Below are positions 11,258 to 21,516 of a stretch of 64,000 nucleotides of DNA, piece after piece; positions within the stretch are counted from its first letter, which is position 1; every line of letters starts with the position of its first letter. The DNA lies in NCBI GenBank assembly GCA_030268105.1, contig BSDZ01000115.1, positions 1 to 64,000 on the forward strand, written 5' to 3'. Origin of the DNA: Volvox africanus. Lineage: Eukaryota > Chlorophyta > Chlorophyceae > Chlamydomonadales > Volvocaceae. The position numbers were made by a program, and so were the translations under genes. The notes under the pieces are model-generated. The model saw nothing but the letters and a program-made list of their open reading frames with translations. It was not told the origin of the DNA and searched no databases.

Positions 11258-12080
11258 TGTTGTGCTACGGTTAGTTTCCCGCCGATGCGTAGGTCGATGC
11301 GACCCTACAAGGCGAAGTGCTATTGTGATGAACACATTGCATATGAATGAATCTGCATGATATAAATGTATTCGTGTACATTTATATATGCATTTGGCAT
11401 GTTGTCATTATCCATCGCGACATCACATCATGGCAAATCCGCCTAGCATGCATGAAAGCCCGAAGCATTGAAGTGCGCATTATGCTCGTGCTACAAACGA
11501 TAAGTAATATTATCTGATATAATATTACTTCATTACAGCACACGTTGAGAGCGCCGCACTCGTCGCGACACATGCCCTGCAACCGGATATCGTTATCCGG
11601 ACCCTTGCATCATGCGAATGCCGGAAAGGCATATACGTTGTTATGCGTAGACATCGCCTATACGCAGTAGGGTTGTCACATCTAGGATCGGCCTCCTGAT
11701 GTGAATCGTACGGCATTGCGATGCTGCGAGTATAACAGATGCGAGGACGGCTAAGCCAGAAGAGACATTCGATATCGGAGAACACTCGTGTGTTCTATAT
11801 TACTATTGCTATATGCTATTCTACTTAGCCCGAGCTAAGCCTGAACTTCGCTAATCACCGCCGCATGATGATTGCTTGCTTCCGGCGCTGACGGCGATTT
11901 CGTCCATTGCATCGTTCCGATCCGTAAGACTGTAAGTTATATCTCTCTTCGTCTTGAAGTCTTCCGCTGTCTCTGTTTGCTCTCGCTTGCCTTGCTGTAC
12001 TTGCAAGTGCTCGCGCATCGGTGTCGAAAGTCTCCAGACGTGCAGATACTTATGAGCAAACGCGAACGAGAGGTACAACA
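11258..12080 (+). repeat. 3' LTR of A1 (823 bp)
   Basis: A complete family A LTR with TGTTGT and ACAACA ends. The right flank is CTTTG, lying inside minus-strand family B gag. The equivalent uninterrupted gag site in B2 reads caaag at 57060-57064, so this is the right edge of the family A insertion. The matching left edge is outside the window. Confidence 0.9.
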
Positions 12081-12926
12081 CTTTGACCGTGGGCCAAAGG
12101 CGGCAACAATGGCAATCCATCATGAGATAACCCACCGCACATCTCCAACAGAGAGTGATCTCCTTCCGACGCACAAGCTTGGATTGTGTACACTCCCCTT
12201 TTGTCAGTCATGAGTCCTGCGCTTGCATGGCAGTCACATGAGGCACAAATCTCAAAGCATTCTGTCTAGCTGGAATACGCATCTCAGCTCTTAGGACAAT
12301 TGGCATCACAAGAGCCTCAAAATGTGATTAGTAGGCAGTTACAGTTTCATTCGGAAACATGAAAAACAGTGTGCCTCAATATCACGTGACTGAGCGTCTG
12401 GGGTAAAGCGTGCAAGTAGGGTGACATTCAACTCATCAAACGTGAAGTTTTCCCATGCAGTGATCCCTTGATCATACCATGTCTTTGCTATACCCTCGAG
12501 GGTATTCCCAACAAAGAGACACCTCACCTCATCGTGTTCACCGCCACGGACCAACTGCAGGTACTTCCAAATATCACGTAGATAGAAACGAGTTGCATTT
12601 ACAATGTCACGTCCAACATTCATATCATGCAAGATAAATAATTTCGGTGCTGTGATAGTAAACCTCTTCACCTCATTACCGTTGGCGCGGTCTTGCATTT
12701 GAGGCGATAGCAAACCCCGTTGATCTGCAATTCCATCTGTAACCGTCAGGGCTGCCAAGTGTGGCGTAGTAAGATGGATAGGGGCCTGAAACACAAGAGA
12801 ATCTTGAGCAGTAATTGTGTCAATAGTCTCAGGATCCCTATCAAACATTCTAGGAACGGTACCCAGCTCAGGTTGACATGCCAAGCCTACAAACGACGGG
12901 TCGTCACGTGCCGCCATCATGGACAC
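12081..12926 (-). pseudogene. B3 gag, 5' part, minus strand
   Basis: Gag of a family B gypsy element. The frame 12926-12339 starts MSMMAARDDPSF and carries the retrotransposon gag core (FVGNTLEGIAKTWYDQ, then TFDELNVTLLARFTP). It ends at FRMKL with a TAA. Beyond the stop, 12338-12081 continues gag out of frame to a degenerate zinc knuckle (CWRC, Tyr in place of His, final Cys). B2 gag at 56538-57064 has the same stop and the same degenerate knuckle. Truncated on its 3' side by the family A LTR at 12080. The leader and 5' LTR are not seen directly upstream. Confidence 0.78.
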
Positions 12927-13240
12927 TGACCAATATATTCAAATTGCGTGACAATAAACGATGCACATAATTCTAAAGCAAGTGTGCAAGCGATTCACAC
13001 GAATCTAGCACAAGAATACAAGCAGTTTGGTCAGCACACCGACAATACTCTTGCAGACTTCGAGTAGATATGGCAGATATGTATTCAGTTGGTCCCTGTA
13101 GTCCGCGCGATCAAAGCCTCCAGCTGATTAGAACGCAAGTTGTAACCAGGAGCTATCGCAAGCGGTGCCGGACCACTAGTTTCACCTGCAACTCAGAGCA
13201 AAGGCTCACGCCACAATTGCAGTAAACCACAAAGGACGTT
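12927..13240. other. Unassigned stretch between B3 gag and B1
   Basis: About 310 bp between the start of minus-strand B3 gag and the first recognisable B1 gag sequence. I see no LTR, primer-binding site or coding block here. It may contain the junction that removed the 5' half of B1. Confidence 0.4.
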
Positions 13241-13920
13241 ACGTGTATTCAGACAAGGCGGTATGACAATCGCGGACGCCACAACCCAAGTAATCGTGGG
13301 TCTGCGGGAGCTGGGCCGAGCTCTGGCCATGCTAAAGGCAAACGAAGAGGGAGCACGCCATCTGTAGCTGCAATGCAGAACGCGGCTCCTAGTGTTAAGA
13401 AACCCGGACAGATGATCCGTACATGCAAAAGTGGGAGTGCCGACGCTCGGAGTTTGACCGTCGGAAGTTTGCTAATCTTTGTTTGCGGTGTGCGGGAGAA
13501 CACCCTACCCGCGAGTGCCCCCTTTTGCCACCTTTCGTACCGAAGACGACCTAGGAAGTTGCCCGGGATGTGGAGGAAGGGACTTCTCCCGGGATAGAAG
13601 AAGGTGAATGTGGCCGCTGGCCGTCGTTACGCCCTACAGTGAGGGCCCTTTTACCTGCTGTTTTCGGACAAATCGAGCGGGCTATCGAGCAACGTTTTTC
13701 GCTCGACGGACGCACGGGACTAAACCACTTCGACCCGTTGTGTAATTTATTTGCGCCACGTTGCCCCCTTTCTTCCCTCAATTTATCGGGCCACACTTCT
13801 CTACTAATCCCTTCATCTTTCCGTGAGCTGTGCGAACAGCTCGCCAGGTACAAGAAGTACCGCCGTCGAAATCCGGATACTGCAGCTTGCATATTAATTC
13901 CCTCTTTTTTGCCAACGTAA
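13241..13920 (+). pseudogene. B1 gag C-terminal part with zinc knuckle
   Basis: An Arg/Gly/Asn-rich nucleic-acid-binding tail (13250-13420) precedes a zinc knuckle at 13438-13530 in the frame that continues to the stop at 13918. The knuckle reads CLRC, H, C with spacing CX2CX3HX4C, one residue shorter than the retroviral CX2CX4HX4C. The spacer (13570-13920) ends with TAA just before the protease frame, which is in another frame. The gag core and 5' LTR of B1 are missing, so B1 is 5' truncated. Confidence 0.72.
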
Positions 13921-13921
13921 A

Positions 13922-14839
13922 GTGGCGTCTTTGTTGGAAGGTATGCAATGTGTCCTCCGATTCGAGTCGGGCACCGCTCTGTTTAACGGTGTGGATGTGA
14001 CGGGCAAACCGACGATGTTGCCTAAACTACCTTACGCTGCTGAAGTGTGGTATGAGGCTCCTCTTTTGAGTCCTACCAGGTTCGAGCCTGCTATAGGATC
14101 CCTTTTATTGTCTGCGGAGTCGACTCCGACAGGGAATCGCGTCCCTATTATCGAGATCGGCCTCGGAGGTCGACTGGTGAAGGCGCTTGTGGATACTGGC
14201 GCCAGTGACGACTTCATCTCGGCAAAGGAGGTGAATGATTTGGGGTTGACCCCTCAGTCGTCTGATTGTGCACAGGTTACCCTCGATAATGGAGGAAAGC
14301 ATCCCATCGTGGGCAGGATCACCCTGAGCCTATCGATAGGCCCTCTGCGTGTTAGGGCCCAACCGTATGTGCTACAAGGTCTCTCGGAGACAGCACAGTA
14401 CATTCTGGGTGCCGCGACATTACGACAGTACCGCGCGCGCATCGATATGGAGTCCACCACACTTAGTTTGTGCAAAGGGAACCTATCGACTAAGGTACGT
14501 TTCCTGTCGTACCAAGATGTCACACCAGAGGAGGGCGGAATTGTTGCGGAGCCTGAGGTTAACTTCGCTTTGACGGCGATCGTCAGCGGAAAACAAGAAC
14601 CCAAGCTAATTGGGCGCAAGGAAACCGATCGGATGATACGGAAAGGCGCCCGTGTGTTGCTTGTGAGGCCACGGGTGCAATCAAATGCTACCACCGCGCA
14701 GTCCACCGTGAAGGATCTTGAGGTCGAAGCCCTCCTGCATAAATATGCTGATGTTTTTCATGACATCCCAGGGCTCCCACCTATGCGGCCTGTTGACCAT
14801 ACTATCCCTCTTGTGCCCGGAGCACAACCCGTTTCATGA
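13922..14839 (+). pseudogene. B1 aspartic protease and pol N-terminus
   Basis: A 305-residue frame starting MASLLEGMQCVL and containing the retropepsin motif LVDTGASDDFIS near residue 95. It continues through the protease-RT linker ([28 protein letters not shown] split over the usual gypsy linker). It stops at TGA 14837-14839, where A1 and the family consensus need Arg. The RT frame continues in the same phase right after, so this is a single CGA to TGA nonsense change and not a true gene end. Confidence 0.88.
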
Positions 14840-15690
14840 CCTATGTACAGGTTAAGCCCGTTGGAGCTGGATGAAGTGAAACGGCAAGTGAGGGATCTGC
14901 TCGCAAAGGGTATGATTCGGCCCAGCACATCGCCATATTCTGCACCGATACTGTTTGTCGGTAAGAAGGATGGGACGTTGCGTATGTGCATTGATTATAG
15001 GGGCTTGAATGCGACTACGATTAAAAATCGCTACCCTTTGCCGCGCGTCGATGACCTGCTCGATAAGCTGAAAGGCTCAGCTTATTTTTCCTCGATTGAC
15101 CTTCAACAAGGGTATAATCAGATACGCATCGCTGCCTCTGATATTCCGAAAACCGCTTTCCGGACTCCCTTTGGTCACTTCAAGTACACTGTCTTATCGT
15201 TTGGACTTACTAATGCACCCGCCACATTTCAAGCAGTGATGGATCGCATGTTCAGACCATATATCGACAGGTTCGTCGTTTGCTATTTGGATGATATTTT
15301 AATATATTCCAAAACGCGCGAGGAGCACCTGAAGCATCTTGAGCTCGTGCTTGAGGTGATGAAGCAGGAGCAATTGTTTGCTAGACGTGCCAAGTGTTTT
15401 TGGGCGCAGCCGCAAGTGGAGTATTTGGGCCACATCGTGTCGGCCACTGGGATCAGGATGGATCCACGGAAGGTAGCTGTGGTTCGTGAATGGCCCTCAC
15501 CTCAGAACCTCACCGAACTACGCCAGTTCTTGGGTTTGACTAACTACTTCCGTAAGTTTATTAAAAATTACTCCATTATTGCGGCCCCACTTACGAATTT
15601 GACGAAGAAAGGAGGTTTCGTTTCTCTTGAAGCCTGGACATCCGCGTGTCAGCGGGCATTCGAAGAGCTCAACGAATCGTCACCGACGAC
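14840..15690 (+). pseudogene. B1 reverse transcriptase
   Basis: Ty3/gypsy RT with all blocks in one frame: [30 protein letters not shown], the first catalytic Asp in [25 protein letters not shown], and the catalytic YLDD at 15284-15295. The thumb and connection follow (YLGHIVSATG, LRQFLGLTNYFRKF). The frame is lost at about 15670 by deletion of one A in the stretch where B2 reads caaacgg. Apart from that deletion and the nonsense codon before it, RT is complete. Confidence 0.92.
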
Positions 15691-15993
15691 GTTACCCTCT
15701 CTTTTCCTGATTACTCGTTGCCGTTCCGTGTTGAAGATGTATCGGATGCTTCCTTGCATGGAAGCGGCACTGTATTGTTGCAGGAAGGACGACCGATCGC
15801 CTTCACGAGTAAGAAGTTTTCGGGTGCGGAGACCCGATATACAACCGGAGAGCAGGAGCTGTTGGCAGCTCTACATGCTTTGAAGGAATGGCGTTGTTAC
15901 CTCGAGGGCCGCCCTTTTATGCTGAAGACCGATCATAAGCCGCTGACATTCTTGCAGAGTGTCCCTACGCTTAACTGACGACAAGCCCTGTGG
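15646..15993 (+). pseudogene. B1 RNase H
   Basis: RNase H domain in frame 15646-15978. First Asp in EDVSDASLHGSG, catalytic Glu in EQELLAALHALKEW, then TDHKPLTFLQSVPTLN and a TGA where homologues have Arg (the codon after LN), a second CGA to TGA change. The last catalytic Asp (NIADALSR) lies in the following integrase frame. Confidence 0.88.
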
Positions 15994-17622
15994 ATGGAGT
16001 ATCTGTCTCGTTTCGACTGTACATGGGAGTATATCGTCGGCAGGATTAATATTGCTGACGCTCTCAGTCGACATCCATCATTACATGCTGCAATTTTGGC
16101 AGCACTGGTTACTCGTTCGCGCAGTCAGGAGGTGCCGATAGCAGCGGACCTTGCGCAGCGACTCCAGGTGGCGTATGAAGTGGATCCATGGTTCACTTCG
16201 CCCAACAATGTGGAACATTTGCACAAGCACAACGATTTGTGGATACGAAAGGATGGCTCGACCACACAAATCGTCGTGCCAAACGACGACGCTTTGCGCT
16301 ACGATATTCTTGCGCGGTTCCACGAGGACCCGTTGGCAGGACATCCTGGAAGCACGCGATTGGCAGAGCTGGTACGACGCTCGTTCTGGTGGCCGCGCGT
16401 GGTGAAGGATGCGGAAAACTTTGTGCAAAAGTGCAGTTTATGCCAGCGCAATAAAACACTATCCGGTAAGGGCCAGGGTTTATTACAACCTTTACCTATA
16501 CCAGATGTCCCTTGGGAAAGTGTTTCTATGGACTTTGTAGTCGTACTGCCCAAAACTGAGGGGGGATACGACTCGGTGTTCGTAATGGTCGATCGCTTGA
16601 CCAAGATGGTTCACTTAGCCCCCTGCACCTCGTCTTGCACCGCTGAGCAAACAGCACGATTATTTTTCGATAACATGGTCCGATTACACGGCGTTCCTAA
16701 AAATGTGATATCAGATCGCGGCGGTCAATGCACGTCTAAGTTTTGGGAAGCGCTATGTCAACTCGTTGGTATGCGCGTTCATTTGAGCACAGCATATCAT
16801 CCACAATCCGATGGGCAAACTGAACGCATAAATCGCACACTGGGCGACATGTTGAGGAATTTCGCGGGACGCACACCCTCTGTTTGGGATACGTTTCTGA
16901 CTTCGGCAGAATTCGCGCTTAACAACGCTGTTAACCGCTCTACAGGTCAAAGCCCTTTCTTTCTGAATTATGGATTTCATCCTGCGCTACCCGTGTGGCG
17001 AGAATTGGAGATAAATATCCCTGCGGCTAAAACCTTTGCCAGGTCGTTCCTATCCCGCATGACAGACGCGAAGGCATGCCTGGACGCGGCACAACAACGG
17101 ACGACGGAGAATTATAATAAATCTAAACGGGACGTAACATTTTCGGTGGGACAAATGGTATTACTGAGCACTAAGAACTTGCGTTCGCTCGCCGACGGTT
17201 CCCGTAAATTGTTACCTCGTTGGATCGGTCCATATCCCGTTGTTCGCATGGTAGGGAATGTAGCCGTGGAGCTATCCCTACCTTCTGACATGAATATCCA
17301 TCCCACATTTCATATTTCTTTAATTCGCCCTTATCGCGGCACAGCACCCGTTACGAACGACACCGATGCCCCTGCAGTAATGGACCCCGGTCCCGAGACC
17401 TGGATCACAGGCAAGCAAAAGGTGTATGATGTGGAACGCATACTGGATTATCGGGTTCGTCGCATTGGTCGACAACGACGAAAGCGGAAGGTGCATGAAT
17501 ATCTGGTCAAGTGGACTGGCTATTCTAGCGAGCATAATTCGTGGGAGCCGATGTGTAACTTCTCGCCGGAAATGAAGCCCCTGTTGGAGGAAGCTCGTCT
17601 ACGCGCCAGGCAAACCCAATGA
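15994..17622 (+). CDS. B1 integrase with GPY/F and chromodomain, intact frame
   Basis: The best preserved gypsy frame in the window, 542 codons. It starts inside the end of RNase H (MEYLSRFDCTWEY, NIADALSR). The integrase HHCC zinc module has FHEDPLAGHPG and CSLCQRNK. The DDE core is complete: Asp in SMDFVVVLPKTEGGYDS, Asp in VISDRGGQCTSKFW, Glu in the HPQSDGQTERINRT block. The GPY/F module reads RWIGPYPVVRMVGN. The chromodomain at the C-terminus has VERILDYRVRR, YLVKWTGY and NSWEP. The protein would insert cDNA, with the chromodomain guiding target choice. It cannot be made as part of a full polyprotein because of upstream stops, but could be a recently inactivated copy. Confidence 0.92.
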   Translation: MEYLSRFDCTWEYIVGRINIADALSRHPSLHAAILAALVTRSRSQEVPIAADLAQRLQVAYEVDPWFTSPNNVEHLHKHNDLWIRKDGSTTQIVVPNDDALRYDILARFHEDPLAGHPGSTRLAELVRRSFWWPRVVKDAENFVQKCSLCQRNKTLSGKGQGLLQPLPIPDVPWESVSMDFVVVLPKTEGGYDSVFVMVDRLTKMVHLAPCTSSCTAEQTARLFFDNMVRLHGVPKNVISDRGGQCTSKFWEALCQLVGMRVHLSTAYHPQSDGQTERINRTLGDMLRNFAGRTPSVWDTFLTSAEFALNNAVNRSTGQSPFFLNYGFHPALPVWRELEINIPAAKTFARSFLSRMTDAKACLDAAQQRTTENYNKSKRDVTFSVGQMVLLSTKNLRSLADGSRKLLPRWIGPYPVVRMVGNVAVELSLPSDMNIHPTFHISLIRPYRGTAPVTNDTDAPAVMDPGPETWITGKQKVYDVERILDYRVRRIGRQRRKRKVHEYLVKWTGYSSEHNSWEPMCNFSPEMKPLLEEARLRARQTQ

Positions 17623-17666
17623 TCCTTGCAGTCGATGCTGTTCAATGCAGCGAGGACGCTGCATAC

Positions 17667-17680
17667 GGGAGGGGGGATAG
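17667..17680 (+). other. Polypurine tract of B1
   Basis: GGGAGGGGGGATAG, directly before the family B LTR. The same tract occurs in family A. Confidence 0.8.
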
Positions 17681-17681
17681 T

Positions 17682-18496
17682 TGTTGTACGCGGGTTCAAT
17701 CACCGTTTACATTTATGAAGGCCGCAATGCATTCAGATATCATGAAGCATAATACAATCATATTAGCATGATATACTCAAGTATATCTAGCTAATCAGGC
17801 ATGTCGCATCATCATTCACGACATCGCGCTGTCGGTCAACATGTTTGACTCAAGGCTGATAATTAATGCGTGATCTATCCATTGGCATATTATATCACGT
17901 CATAATACTTTGAATAGTATTACCTCATCTGTGTCATAAACCATACGCGTATGCAAGAATGCGACGATCGCGATGGTTGGGTCGGCAACCGAATATCGAT
18001 ATTCGGACCTTTGCATATTGCATGCGTTGCATCCAATAATATCACGAATGACACGATATTTAGAGCAGTATTACCAAGGTACTCACACTTGAGATCGTAA
18101 TCCAGTGAGACCTGTACTGCACATCGGTATCGCGATGTGATAGGTGCGAGGACAGCCGCCTAGAGACCGAAGTCGGCGCGACGCTAACTTTGGACCAAGT
18201 ATTCGAGTACTTAACTCTATCCGATACGCATACATACGATATAATCATTTATATTCGGCCTGAGCTATTCTAGCATTCCATCTGCAGCCGAGTGATGAAC
18301 ATTGCCCACGGGGTCTGACGGCGGACTGTAATTCTGTAACTGAAGAACATTGTAAGTTGAATCTTTCCTTACTATTGAGTCTTCCGCTGTCTACTATTCG
18401 CATTGGCTTGCCTTGCTGTTCGTAAGCTTGGTACGCACGCAGCTAACACCTAGACGTGCAGAGCTAATACATGATTGAAGAAGGAAGGATACAACA
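17682..18496 (+). repeat. 3' LTR of B1 (815 bp)
   Basis: It begins TGTTGTACGCGGGTTCAATC and ends GGATACAACA. It contains an 18-bp perfect palindrome CCGAATATCGATATTCGG near 17989. Directly to its right lie the primer-binding site and LTR of an oppositely oriented family B element, giving an inverted LTR pair. Confidence 0.9.
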
Positions 18497-18510
18497 CAGG
18501 CAACAAACCT

Positions 18511-18522
18511 GTCTGGATACCA
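18511..18522 (-). other. Primer-binding site of a minus-strand family B element (X)
   Basis: On the minus strand TGGTATCCAGAC begins four bases after the end of the LTR at 18527 and continues acaggtttgttgcctg, matching the A1 leader cgttgcct. This marks the adjacent LTR as the 5' LTR of element X. Only 30 bp of X's internal region remain before the B1 LTR is reached at 18496. Confidence 0.75.
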
Positions 18523-18526
18523 AATT

Positions 18527-19358
18527 TGTTGTATCCTTCCTTCTTCAATCATGCACTGAATCTGCACGTCTGGATGTTAACTAGTGCGCACCAAGCTTGC
18601 GAACAGCAAGGCGATCCAATGCGAGCAAAGTGACAGTGGAAGACTCAAGAATGAGGAAAGATCCAACTTACAATAGTCTTCGTTTACAAATTGGTAGATG
18701 GCCGTCAGACCCCGCGGGCAATGTTCATCACTCGGCTGCAGATGGGATGCTAGAATAGCTCAGGCCGAATATAAATAAGTATAACGTATGTATGCGAATT
18801 TGCATACATACGTTATACTCATTTATATTAAGTACACAAGTACTTAGTCCAAAGTAGCACGAGCCAACTTCGGTCTCTAGGCGGCCGTCCTCGCACCTAT
18901 CACGTCGCGATACCGATGTGCAGTACAGGTCTCACTGGATTTCGATCTCAAGTGTGAGTACCTTTATAGCACTGTCCTAAATACCGCGTAATCCGTGATA
19001 TTATTGGATGCAACGCATGTAATATGCAAAGGACCGAATATCGATATTTGGTTGCCGACCCAACCGTCGCGATCATCGCATTCTCGCATACGCGTATGGT
19101 TTATGATGTAAATGAGGTAATAATATTTAAAGTATTATTACGTGATATAAAATGCCAATGGATAGATCACGCATTAATTATCAGCCTCGAGTCAAACATG
19201 TTGACCGACAGTGTGATGTCGTAGATGATAATGCGACATGCCTGATTAGCTAGATATACTCGAGTATATCATGCTAATATGATTGTATTATGCTTCATAA
19301 TGTTCAAATGCATTGCGGCCTATTTCGGTGCAACCGGTGATCGAACCGGCATACAACA
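18527..19358 (-). repeat. 5' LTR of element X, family B (832 bp)
   Basis: TGTTGTATCC at 18527 and ACAACA at 19353-19358 are the ends of a family B LTR read on the minus strand. The outer flank is GTTAC (19359-19363) inside the LINE endonuclease. The same 5 bp flank the LTR end at 62242 on the other strand, which identifies the two ends of one insertion. Confidence 0.9.
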
Positions 19359-20098
19359 GTTACACCCGTGCAGGACAAGTGACACACATACCACCGCCGC
19401 TCCCGCTACATGGGCACCTGTGCCAATGCAAGATCTCCACGTCAGCAAGTACCCCCCTACACGTGCTGGGCATCTACTGTCCGGAAGACACCTTAGTCCG
19501 AACCCACATATACACGCACTGCCAGACAGTTCTAAGACAGGCCAAGAATAACGGGGAACATGTAATCCTGGCCGGAGACTTTAATGCCGTCCTGAACCCT
19601 GATGACCGCAGCACAGGCCTGCTTGACACAGCAGACCGACTACACCTCAAATTCATCACCGATAACATGCTCACACCAGTGCCTGAAAACCGCTCCCCCC
19701 GCCACCTGTCCTTCAAACAATGGAGCAAGGAACGCTGTACACACCAAAGCCGAATAGATGATATCCTGATGTGCCCCGCTCTACACGCGAGCATAGAAGC
19801 GGGGACACCTGCAAACGGGAACACACCACAAGCATACTGCACTGTCTCTGTCGCCGGAGGAAACTTCGACCATAACCCCGTACATGTCCGCCTGCCCACC
19901 GACACTATCCGCCTGTGGGACGCCAAGAGACCGGTGACCCCAAAGAACCAAGACGGAGACGGGGTCCTAATTAAATGGAAAAAACGTGATACTACCGGTT
20001 CCGAACACCACAATCCCTGCAGCGCAATCAAAGATGGATGCCTCGCTCACGTCGGACATCCTCAGCCTCCAGAAATACCTCCGCCCAGCCGTCCATGA
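19359..20098 (+). pseudogene. LINE endonuclease, C-terminal half
   Basis: Apurinic-type endonuclease/phosphatase fold that nicks target DNA to prime reverse transcription. Motifs seen are LAGDFNAVLNPDDRS (catalytic Asp/Asn), SRIDDILM, and FDHNPVHVR, the counterpart of the SDHxPV motif. The N-terminal half is missing here because the family B LTR ends at 19358. It is found inverted at 62243-62491. The first codons after GTTAC read in the same phase as that N-terminal half. A frameshift near 20000 leads into the next frame (19986-20363). Confidence 0.88.
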
Positions 20099-20363
20099 GA
20101 TTGAGGCTGGCATTGCGAAACACACCGAGGACCCCACTGATATGACAGCCATCCACTTGATGACACTACTTCGCGACCACGACAGCATCACGGCGGTCAA
20201 TGTAGAGATTGCGGCAGCAATGCTTCAAACAACCCTCAACAAGGGACTAGACATCCTACTAGACCTGTGCCCGCAGAAACCACCACATACGGGCAAAATA
20301 CACACCAAACGCACAGTCAGCAGAGGACTGAAAAAGCTACACAGAGAACACACCCGGCTCAAA
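20099..20363 (+). pseudogene. LINE linker between endonuclease and RT, first part
   Basis: Frame 19986-20363 is rich in charged residues (HEIEAGIAKHTEDP, RGLKKLHREHTRLK), as expected for the linker before the RT domain. It is interrupted at 20364 by a solo LTR and resumes in phase at 21202 (HEYERELRMQAAPG) once the TCAAA duplication is discounted. Confidence 0.7.
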
Positions 20364-21196
20364 TGTTGTACCTCTCCTTCGGGTTTGCTCATAAATATCT
20401 GCGCGTCTGAAAGCTTTCGACACCGATGCGCGAGCACTTGCAAGTACAGCAAGGCAAGCGAAAGCAAACAGAGACAGCGGAAGACTTCAAGACAAGAAGA
20501 GATATAACTTACAATCTTACAGACCGAAGCGATGCAATGGACGAGATCACCGTCAGCACCGGAAGCAAGCAATCATCACGCGGCGGTGATAAGTGAAGTT
20601 CAGGCTTCACTAGGGCTAAGTAGAAGAGCGTATAGCAATAATAATATCAAACACACGAGTGTTCTCCGGTATCAAATGTCTTGTCTTACTTAGCCGTCCT
20701 CGCATCTGTTATACTTGCAGCATCACGACGCCATACTACTCACACTAGGAGGCCGATCCTAAGTGTGACAACCCTACTGCGTATAGGCGATGTCTATGTA
20801 TAACAACCGATAAGCCTTTCCAGCATTCACATGATGCAAGGGTCCGAATAACGATATTCAGTTGCAAGGCATGTATCGTGACGAGTGCGGCGCTCTCAAC
20901 GTGTGCTGTAATGAAGTAATATTATACCAGATAATATTACTTATCGTTCCATAGCACGAGCATAATGCACATCTCAATCGTTTGGGATTTCATGCATGCT
21001 AGGCGGATCAGCCATGATGCGATGTCGCGATGGATAATGGTAACATGCAAAATACATACATAAATGTATGCGGATACATTTATGTCATGCAAGTTCATTC
21101 ATATGCATAAGTCATTCATGCGTTCATCAAGACAGCACTTCGCCTCGTAGCGTCGCATCGACCTACTCATTGGCAGAAACGAACCGTAGCACAACA
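20364..21196 (-). mobile_element. Solo LTR, family A-like, minus strand (833 bp)
   Basis: TGTTGTACCTCTCC at the left and CCGTAGCACAACA at the right are the family A ends in reverse. A perfect 5-bp duplication TCAAA flanks it (20359-20363 and 21197-21201). It is more divergent from the A0/A1 LTRs than they are from each other, so it is probably an older insertion or a subfamily. Confidence 0.92.
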
Positions 21197-21201
21197 TCAA
21201 A

Positions 21202-21516
21202 CACGAATACGAAAGGGAACTACGGATGCAGGCCGCCCCTGGATACCAACAGCCTGATTGCGCGGATAACTCAACAAGCCCTAATGGGTCGGCATCGAAC
21301 AGCACCCACACACCTCCCGATGCGAGGGGCTTGCTGGAGCAACTACGTGACACGATTTGATGGGTCGGTAGCCAAATACGACAGGCGCTAACAATAGAAC
21401 GCCGGAAAAACATAGCTGCAGCGTGACGCCGAACCCAACATCTGATTGCCACACGCCCTCGTCGGGCTCACCAAGGCATCTTCAGCAAGGATGAACTCGA
21501 ACGCGGCCTACCTGCG
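21202..21516 (+). pseudogene. LINE linker before RT, second part
   Basis: It resumes the LINE frame after the solo LTR. A stop occurs near 21358 (cacgatttga) and other breaks follow before the RT frame. I recognise no domain in it. Confidence 0.6.
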
